Shown piece after piece: positions 19,308 to 24,576 of a stretch of 24,576 nt of DNA. Below the pieces are notes generated by a model, which was not told the DNA's origin, made no database searches, and saw only the letters and a program-made list of their open reading frames with translations. Both the position numbers and the translations under genes were made by a program. Positions within the stretch are counted from its first letter, which is position 1. Every line of letters begins with the position of its first letter. The stretch covers positions 86,514,445 to 86,539,020 of the forward strand of contig CM044507.1 of assembly GCA_024364805.1 (NCBI GenBank), written 5' to 3'. This DNA comes from Euprymna scolopes (Eukaryota > Mollusca > Cephalopoda > Sepiida > Sepiolidae).

Positions 19308-19362
19308 GTCATCCGCAGACAAACTGTTTTGCTGTATCATAGTTCTTCAGTGTTGCTAGACC
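19308..19362 (-). ncRNA. Degenerate hammerhead-like motif, unit 1
   Basis: The minus strand reads CACTGAAGAACTATGATACA then GCAAAACAGTTTGTCTGCGG and ATGAC. CUGAAGA is kept, but the second core box is AAAA rather than GAAA and stem II is poorly paired, so it is probably inactive. It is followed upstream (minus sense) by a tRNA-like part with a B-box-like GTGGTTCAATGC (about 19382-19393). Confidence 0.5.
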
Positions 19363-19632
19363 AGCATCCATCCTAAGTCCAGCATTGAACCACTAAACAT
19401 CGAGTTAACAGCCAGTAGTTCTATCTATCAGGCTGTTAGGACTGGTGCTACTAACAATGAGATCTTACAATTCCTATACAGCATTGACTGCCACTCTCAC
19501 AGTGCTCCACTTGTTTGTTTACAAAGAGCTTTGCACTTATACAAAAGCCGTAGCAGACAATATTAATTACCAAGAGTGCTCGACTCGAGAGAATTATATA
19601 GTCATCCACAGACAGACTGCTTTGAGGTATCG

Positions 19633-19634
<2 letters not shown>

Positions 19635-19668
<34 letters not shown>
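19635..19668. repeat. (TA)n microsatellite at a unit junction
   Basis: About 17 TA units, lying where the other units have only TATA before GTCATCC (plus-strand notation). It looks like an expanded repeat tail. Confidence 0.9.
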
Positions 19669-19670
<2 letters not shown>

Positions 19671-19671
<1 letters not shown>

Positions 19672-19725
19672 TCATCCACATACAGTACTATTTCGCTGTT
19701 TCACAGCTCATCAGTGCGGCTAGAC
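19671..19725 (-). ncRNA. Hammerhead ribozyme motif, unit 2 (intact core)
   Basis: On the minus strand the order is GUC-UAG-CCGCA, CUGAUGA, GCUGUGAAACAGC, GAAA, UAGUACUG, UA, UGUGG-AU-GAC. Stem II (GCUGU/ACAGC) is a perfect 5 bp hairpin with a 3-base loop. Stem III is 3 bp (UAG/CUG, one G-U) plus the A15.1-U16.1 pair with a 2-base loop. Stem I pairs CCGCA with UGUGG and, across a small internal loop, GUC with GAC. All core nucleotides of the family (CUGANGA, GAAA, UH) are present, and predicted cleavage follows the A at 19681. The very short stem III resembles hammerheads of schistosome SINE-like and retrozyme elements. Activity is not shown. Confidence 0.8.
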
Positions 19726-19741
19726 AGGCAACGGCCTCAAG

Positions 19742-19812
19742 CCGGGGTCGAAACCCGGCCACCCAAATGACAGTCAAGGCTTCTCACCATTATGCTATAT
19801 GGCTGATGCTGT
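19742..19812 (-). repeat. tRNA-like Pol III promoter of unit 2
   Basis: Minus strand: A-box-like TAGCATAATGG (19787-19797) and B-box-like GTTTCGACCCC (19744-19754), about 33 bases apart. The T arm is perfect: CCGGG and CCCGG around TTTCGAC (19742-19758). D and anticodon arms are only loosely tRNA-like. Transcription from here would run into the hammerhead 17 bases beyond. I judge it a SINE-type tRNA-derived head, not a translation tRNA. Confidence 0.75.
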
Positions 19813-19944
19813 GTGGGTAATGAATTAACGATGTTTTGACATCGTCCAAATGCCTCCGCTCAATATGTTTACACAAAGAGTGTCGCTAATGGCAGTTTGT
19901 ATATCACTTCCCAATAGAATCAACCCAAGATAGGGAGCATTATA

Positions 19945-19999
19945 GTCATCCAAATACAGTACTGTTTCGCTGTATCACTGCTCATCAGTACGGCTAGAC
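19945..19999 (-). ncRNA. Hammerhead ribozyme motif, unit 3 (intact core)
   Basis: Minus strand: GUC-UAG-CCGUA, CUGAUGA, GCAGUGAUACAGC, GAAA, CAGUACUG, UA, UUUGG-AU-GAC. The core is complete. Stem III is a perfect CAG/CUG with a 2-base loop. Stem II has one A-A mismatch and stem I one U-U mismatch; the outer GUC/GAC pairing is kept. Upstream (minus sense) it has a half T arm, GGGTTTCGATCC, cut by the neighbouring (AT)n tract, so its own Pol III promoter is incomplete. Confidence 0.72.
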
Positions 20000-20029
20000 A
20001 GACAACTGCATCAAGCCCAGGATCGAAAC

Positions 20030-20031
<2 letters not shown>

Positions 20032-20101
<70 letters not shown>
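20032..20101. repeat. (AT)n(AG)n compound microsatellite
   Basis: About 30 bases of AT followed by about 40 of AG. It abuts the truncated tRNA-like head of the third unit. Confidence 0.95.
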
Positions 20102-20164
20102 GGTTCAGTTCGATAATCAAATATAGGTTTCTGAATTTGGCAGAATGATGAACTAGTTCGAAAA

Positions 20165-20246
20165 GATGCACCTGAGGAAGTTCAGACATGAAACGTCGTA
20201 AAAATAAGAGCCTTAATGAGAATAGTAGTCAAAATAATGTAAATTA
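20165..20246 (+). repeat. CTGAAGA-CCGAAAC family repeat, diverged copy
   Basis: Reads CACCTGAGGAAGTTCAGACA, TGAAACGTCGTAAAAATAAG and AATGAGAATAGTAGTC, the same order as other copies. It lies directly against the mariner MITE at 20248, which may have inserted at its end. Confidence 0.65.
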
Positions 20247-20247
20247 C

Positions 20248-20782
20248 GATGGTCATTCCAAAAGTAAGGCCTCCTATTTTTTTCACTCAAAAACTATAAT
20301 GTTGAAGAGCTACAAAGGCGGGTGTGGTACCCTTAGAACCACCGACCTTTTGTGTTCCAGAATTTATTTTTCTACATAGGCACCATCATTCTTAATGCCC
20401 TTTTGCCAACCTCTTTTGATACCTCAGTCGTAAATCTCCAGAGTGCGCTTTGTCACTCACATCTCAGTCGCCACTCTGAATTCAGCGAACCCATCTCCTA
20501 GCTGTGCTGATATCAACTGCATCAGCTTCCTAAACGTTCAACAGGTGCCTGTAAATGTTTATCGGTTCAATTTTCTCCTGCATAGATGAATTCAATGACA
20601 CATCTGTTTTTGATACATGTTCAGGGCAGGCGTTTGCTTTCTTAGAGCCTCATACCGTCAATATCTGCGACAGAGAGATGAAACTGTAAAGATTAGTCAG
20701 TATAGTAATGCAACTTGCAATTCCCTTTGATCCATTCAGGCGGAATAAAAAAATTGGAGGCATTACTTTTGGAACACCCCTT
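20248..20782 (-). mobile_element. mariner-type MITE, longer sibling of 10460-10822
   Basis: The left end GGTCATTCCAAAAGTAAGGC then CTCCTATTTTT and the reverse-complemented right end GGGGTGTTCCAAAAGTAATG then CCTCCAATTTTT are the inverted termini. The minus strand retains a transposase tail (KNDGAYVEK then stop) and further in, around 20500-20600, stretches that look like an N-terminal HTH (FIQEKIEPINIYRHL, VDISTARRWVR). Stops occur throughout. The middle catalytic part is absent, so it is an internal-deletion derivative of a mariner. Confidence 0.75.
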
Positions 20783-21039
20783 TCTATTCTTTAAATATTT
20801 CTTTTATCATCAAAATATTTGTATGTCTGCACACCTATAACTCTCTCAGCTTAGTAACTATGAAGTTCAACTTTGGCTTACAGATAAACGCTGATAAAGT
20901 ACACGACGAGATTTAAGAGTGTATGTCGGTAGTGATTAGGGTGCGGTCCGAGATTTGTCCAAATTACTATGACCGACTTCACAAAATTCAAACACCGCAA
21001 TCATTACCGTTCCGAATTCTTTAAATGATGGCTGATTGT
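20783..21039. other. Non-coding stretch, nothing recognised
   Basis: No gene, RNA or repeat end was identified. Confidence 0.4.
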
Positions 21040-21370
21040 TTGCATTACTTGTATTGCAGTTTGATCGATGTAGCCTTCGACCTTCTTCAGTCAGGCTAGT
21101 TGCCATTTTGGAAAAGAAAGGAGAAAAGTTACTGGCTCCAAAGATGGGTTTGTATTCTTGTAGTGTTTTTTTTTTGGGGGGGGGCGTGGTTTCGTATGTT
21201 TGAAAACAAAAAGGCAAAAACAACTCCAAGAATACAAAACCATCTACAGAGCCAGTAACTTTTCTTCTTTCTTTTCCAAGATGGCGACCAATAAACCCGT
21301 CGAAGGTGACATCGACCGAAACGTTGCACAAATAACACTCAGGATGAGAACAATAGTCCGATCAAAATAA
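21040..21370. repeat. Foldback element with ~110-120 bp arms
   Basis: The left arm (about 21040-21160) and right arm (about 21220-21370) are inverted copies. Both carry GGAAAAGAAAG, AGAAAAGTTACTGGCTC and TTTGTATTCTTG in left-arm notation. The outer parts are the CTGAAGA-CCGAAAC repeat. The right arm has CATCGACCGAAACGTTGC and CTCAGGATGAGAAC; the left arm has a decayed match with CTTCGACCTTCTTCAG. The loop includes a T run and a G run (21167-21182). The 131- and 69-codon minus-strand open frames here are by-products of this repeat. Confidence 0.8.
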
Positions 21371-22008
21371 GTAATACAAAAATATCACAAGTGTTAATTA
21401 AAAAAAAAAAAAAAAAACACTTCTCTTTGCTTTGATATCAAATTTTCTTAATCACTCATTATTTACTGTTTCTTAGGGTTTTATGAATTTATTATTTGTT
21501 CAGTATGTGGGGTATCCCATGTTAAAAAAAAATGGGTGCTTCTTTGTTATAAGAGTGAAGTTCGAAATATTACATTTCAAGTAAAACCAATTGTATATAC
21601 GAAATTATCATGCCACAATAATGAACATATTCAAAAATTTTGAAAAACGATGAGCTAGAAAATTAATTATGAAAGTGTGGGACCCACTGCGGCTGCATAG
21701 GTTGCAGTAGTCTAAGGCTGGCCCTCCCTGTGGAATTATTTCAAAGATAATGCCCATCAAAATAATCCCTAGACTGTTCCTGAAGACCATCACAGTTGTG
21801 TTTGTCATTGAACAGTTATAAAAGAAAGACTGTTGGATATTTGAGACTGAAACTTGGACGACAAGTTATTTTTTTTTAATCTTACTAATGAATCATCGTT
21901 TATAAAGGCTGAAGGGACACTCGAGTTAATGAGTCAGTTTGATGGTGAGACAACATTGATGATTAGTAATGATGGTTAAAACTGGGCTAAATTTTATTCA
22001 AGCAGATG
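21371..22008. other. Non-coding stretch, nothing recognised
   Basis: AT-rich apart from a GC-richer patch at about 21675-21735 (GTGGGACCCACTGCGGCTGC and following), which could be a repeat fragment but has no second copy here. Confidence 0.4.
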
Positions 22009-22085
22009 GCTCAACAAGAATTTGTTTACATTGGACTTGCATACGACTATGTTGTAGCCAGCTGAGAAGCAGGTCCTCGGTATTT
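22009..22085. repeat. Short dispersed repeat, copy 1 (copy 2 at 23546-23606)
   Basis: AATTTGTTTACATTGGACTT, GTTGTAGCCAGCTGAGAAGC and AGG here match AATTTGTTTATATTGGACTT and GTTGTAGTCAGGTGGGAAAC with AGG at 23546-23606, same strand. Family unknown. Confidence 0.6.
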
Positions 22086-22620
22086 TCGTCCACAGATGGA
22101 TAGTTCTAGGAAAGAAACTTTGCTCAGGGAAACTCCTTTAGTTTTAGGTACATAAAGAGAATTTTTTTACAGCTGCTGTAGTTAGACGAGTTTTTGTTGT
22201 GGATGTTTTAGTGTGAGGGAGTTATGCATGAACTGATGTTTCTTTTTTAGAAAATATTTTGAATTGTAGAGAGGATTGTGAATTTTATTAACGATTCTAT
22301 CGGTTTTTATGGTGGTGATGGTGGTGGTGGTAAAGCGGCACTCTGAATTTGATTACTAGGCATCACCGGGTTATTTCTGCTACTCTAGAGTACTCGTTAT
22401 TATTTATAGACATACTTACGTACATCATGTTGAAACTGATGAAATAATTAACTAAAAAAAAAATTTTTTTAAATAAAAAAAAATTCTGTTTATTTCACTT
22501 ATTGGAGAATTTAAATCTGTGCAAAGCGCAAGAAATGGACGCTAATGTTGTTTAGTTCTGTTCCACTCTAAGAACTGTGCCACCAAGGTCGGAAATTGAG
22601 ATTTTGAAGTAAGCGTCTCT
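22086..22620. other. Non-coding stretch, nothing recognised
   Basis: Contains a short GGTGGTGATGGTGGTGGTGG tract near 22312-22331 and an A/T-run patch near 22455-22485. No gene seen. Confidence 0.4.
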
Positions 22621-22840
22621 GAGGAGGGAGCACTCTGGCCTACAAAAAGTGCTTGGTCAGCCCCGTCAGTATTCCCTGGTCAGGGCACCTCAATCGATTA
22701 GCAATGAACTAATCCCATTCTTAAAGGGAGAAAGCAAAGCCTGTGAGGGTGGACCTCCTAGAACTGCACAGAACTAAAACTCCCACCTCAAAATCAACAG
22801 GGACCGGATCATTACAGGAATGGTCTAATTTCTGTTGATT
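22621..22840. repeat. Dispersed repeat, copy 2 (copy 1 at 2685-2910)
   Basis: Carries GAGGAGGGAGCACTCTGGCC, CGTCAGTATTCCCTGGTCAG and GGGCACCTCAATC in the same order as copy 1. Near its right end ATCAACAG (22792) and CTGTTGAT (22832) face each other as a short inverted pair. Family not recognised. Confidence 0.7.
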
Positions 22841-23635
22841 TTGGGGGTTCAGGAATGTTAATCCCAGCTGGATTTTTAAGGTCATATTGAAGGTTCCTAA
22901 ACGTTCAACAGGTTTGGGTGCGTGAATTTTAGAATACTTGGATTTTAGAAAAGTTTGCAATACTTTTTCAAATAAATACTGAAAAATATACACTTATACA
23001 CACAAGTTTACACACTCCGTCAAGAATGACACAAAAAATTATGCTTGCCCAGAGTTCACACTACTGTTCATATAAAATAACGTCTTAATCGAAGAAGTTA
23101 AAAAAAAGAAAAAAAAATGAAAGAGAACGTCTAAACGGAAAGTTCAACAAAAAAAAATATTTAAATTAAAAAACTGTCAATTGGTATAAAAAAAGAAAAA
23201 AAAATCTATGTAAAGAGAGTGAATGATTTCTATATGAACTCATTCCAGACAAAGGGAGGGTCTGACTTGCTATTTGCTTTCTTCCTATCTCCTATAATAC
23301 TTGAAATTGCTTTATTCGACATTTCTGCTCGCTAATTTTTGTGTGACAGAATATATATATATCTGTAGGCATTTAATAATTATCATTTTTTTTTTTTTTA
23401 CATGGTATTCACCACTTATCAAGGCTCGGAGGCCACTCGAGGATAAGGGTTATTGCGTGTACATTAATCAATGGGATAGTATCGTAGTAATCGTTAGCAA
23501 TGGAGATTTGATAAATTGGATTACTTAAGGGGGCGGTTTATCGGGAATTTGTTTATATTGGACTTGAAGACATCCAAGTTGTAGTCAGGTGGGAAACAGG
23601 CAAAGGGAAGAGAGTTCAACAGGCGTGGACTTCTT
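22841..23635. other. Non-coding stretch with A-rich runs; holds repeat copy 23546-23606
   Basis: A-rich runs at about 23100-23200 and a T run at 23389-23400. The second copy of the short repeat described at 22009 lies at 23546-23606. No coding exon with a plausible continuation of the protocadherin tail was found. Confidence 0.4.
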
Positions 23636-24028
23636 GTTAAAATACTTTAAGGAGGTAAAAACATATTTAATTTTCAAAAAAGAGATACAAATTAAGTGGA
23701 TTGTCCTTAATCCATGGAGTTTCAAAAGAAATACTTCACTGGACCATCCATTCACGTGAAATCATTTTTTCCTTTTTTTCCCCCATCCTCTCTGCTTTAC
23801 TATTTTTTTTTTTTTTTTTAACTTTTACCAAGTAAGCTCTATGGCTTACTTGTAGTTTCGTTAAATACTTTGCAAGCAAAATCTGATTCCGCATTTTGCT
23901 AACTCCTAACCTCTGATGAGAAGGAAAGTATTTTTTTTTTAAACTCCGCGAATTAAGGACAATCCACTTAATTTGTGTTTCCCTTTTGGAAATTAAATAT
24001 GTTTTTAACTTTTCTTAAAATGTTTTAT
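23636..24028. mobile_element. Palindromic foldback MITE, ~105 bp arms
   Basis: The left arm contains AAAAACATATTTAATTTTCA, AAATTAAGTGGATTGTCCTT and GGAGTTT..AAATACTT. The right arm is its inverse from about 23927 to 24028 (AAATACTTTCC-type, then GGACAATCCACTTAATTTG and AATTAAATATGTTTTTAACT in plus notation). Near the exact middle is a perfect 8 bp hairpin, AAGTAAGC/GCTTACTT with loop TCTATG (23830-23851). No transposase; superfamily unknown, and no clear target-site duplication was found by eye. Confidence 0.75.
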
Positions 24029-24527
24029 TAATTATTTGTTCCTATTATAAGCTCTATTTCCTATTTGGTTTTATTGAGCTTTTACATCTGGCTAGGATTA
24101 CTTTATAAATATTTAGTCTTTAATATTTATAATATATTTTAAGTTTACTACTTTGGATTATCTTGATAAACTTAATTGTAATTCTTATTTCATTTTATAA
24201 TCTTTGGTTCTATTTATTAAAAAAAAAGTTCACCAGTGTGTTCAACAATTTAATAAGAGCCTTATTCTTTATTTATAATTTTGCAGATTATCAGGTTAAA
24301 TTAACATGGTACTATAGGTTTCAAGCCTGGAGTGAGCCCAGATTTATGAACAATGTTTCTTTGGCTTTGTTTATACACATAAATAAATTTCTCCAGTCAT
24401 TTTCGATTCATGGGGAAGTTACAAGTCACTTTTTCTTGGGTGGTTTAATACTTAATAAGGACCCTATTGCAAATGACCTGGAGAAATGGGTATAAAGAAA
24501 TTAATAAATAGAAAAAATTCCATAAAA
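24029..24527. other. AT-rich stretch, no supported gene
   Basis: A 110-codon plus-strand open frame (24163-24495) is rich in Ile, Leu, Phe and Asn as expected for random AT-rich sequence. I recognise no domain in it. A 3' splice-like TTTATAATTTTGCAG ends at 24286, but the phase-0 continuation stops after five codons. Confidence 0.45.
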
Positions 24528-24576
24528 GCAATACATATATATAAATTAGCAATACACATATATAACATAGCAATAC
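24528..24576. repeat. Short tandem repeat, 21 bp unit, cut by the window end
   Basis: AGCAATACATATATATAAAT, then AGCAATACACATATATAACA, then AGCAATAC: two and a third units, continuing beyond the window. Confidence 0.75.

Larger units (their letters stand above)
19305..20031 (-). repeat. Tandem array of tRNA-headed, hammerhead-bearing repeat units
   Basis: Each unit, read on the minus strand, has a spacer, a tRNA-like head, a hammerhead-ribozyme motif and a TA-rich junction ending GGATGACTATA. Unit ends start at about 19307, 19598/19670 and 19944 on the plus strand. Spacers of neighbouring units also match: GTTTGTTTACAAAGAGCTTT (19513) against ATATGTTTACACAAAGAGTG (about 19863). The whole unit is therefore repeated, not only the SINE head. 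The middle unit carries a (TA)n expansion and a partial extra motif (19601-19635). The last is cut in its T-loop by an (AT)n(GA)n tract. This could be a SINE cluster, a hammerhead satellite or a retrozyme-like array. Confidence 0.7.

Noticed and set aside
19742-19812. A working tRNA gene on the minus strand
   Set aside because: The T arm is excellent but anticodon and D arms do not fold properly and no clear anticodon can be assigned; the repeat context points to a tRNA-derived head.
22150-22180. TTTTTTTACAG as a tail-exon acceptor
   Set aside because: Phase-0 translation hits a stop at the third codon.
23905-23935. CTGATGAGAAGGAAAGTA as another hammerhead core
   Set aside because: Only four bases lie between the two boxes, too few for stem II, and the flanks do not pair.
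24163-24495. 110-codon open frame as a possible gene or protocadherin tail exon
   Set aside because: No cytoplasmic-tail or other motif recognised; phase-0 reading from the splice-like site at 24286 stops after five codons.
1-24576. CRISPR arrays, bacterial operons, retroviral or LTR elements
   Set aside because: No regularly spaced identical repeats with unique spacers, no ribosome-binding-site-led gene clusters, and no gag, pol-integrase or envelope-type reading frames or LTR pairs were seen.

Overview
The window looks like AT-rich, repeat-laden genomic DNA of a lophotrochozoan, most likely a coleoid cephalopod (octopus or squid). The inference rests on one gene: a protocadherin whose whole ectodomain and membrane span lie in a single 2.4 kb exon, the form seen in the greatly expanded cephalopod protocadherin family. 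The rest is a dense mosaic of tRNA-derived repeats, mariner and Tc1-like elements, Helitron-like fragments, LINE pieces and microsatellites. No prokaryotic, organellar or retroviral sequence was recognised.

Layout. 1-1060 holds nothing recognisable. A 5S-rRNA-like remnant (minus, about 1066-1166) is followed by a roughly 460 bp direct duplication (1317-2297). 2.6-7 kb holds a dispersed repeat, a small pogo/Tigger-like element, several copies of a repeat carrying CTGAAGA...CCGAAAC (some as foldbacks), a tRNA-like SINE head with a (TA)n tail, and purine or AT tracts. 7-11 kb holds short tandem duplications, two Helitron-like elements, an internally deleted Tc1/mariner-type element with 27 bp inverted ends (8660-9272), and a mariner MITE nested in the second Helitron. 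12690-13929 is a near full-length but dead Hsmar1-like mariner (minus). 14090-14390 is a second, unrelated transposase remnant.

14926-17340 is the protocadherin exon (plus strand): signal peptide, six cadherin repeats, membrane helix and the start of the cytoplasmic tail, ending exactly at a consensus 5' splice site. A good 3' splice site lies 90 bp before the ATG. The remaining tail exons were not found, so 17341 onward is probably intron.

Downstream, 17.6-19.26 kb holds two head-to-head fragments of one jockey-like LINE. 19.3-20.03 kb is the most interesting block: on the minus strand, tandem units of about 275-345 bp each combine a tRNA-like Pol III promoter with a hammerhead-ribozyme motif. 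Two units keep the whole catalytic core and its paired stems. The rest holds a mariner MITE, two foldback elements (21.04-21.37 and 23.64-24.03 kb) and dispersed repeats. Only the protocadherin is a convincing protein-coding host gene; most other ORFs of 60-130 codons are low-complexity or transposon-derived.
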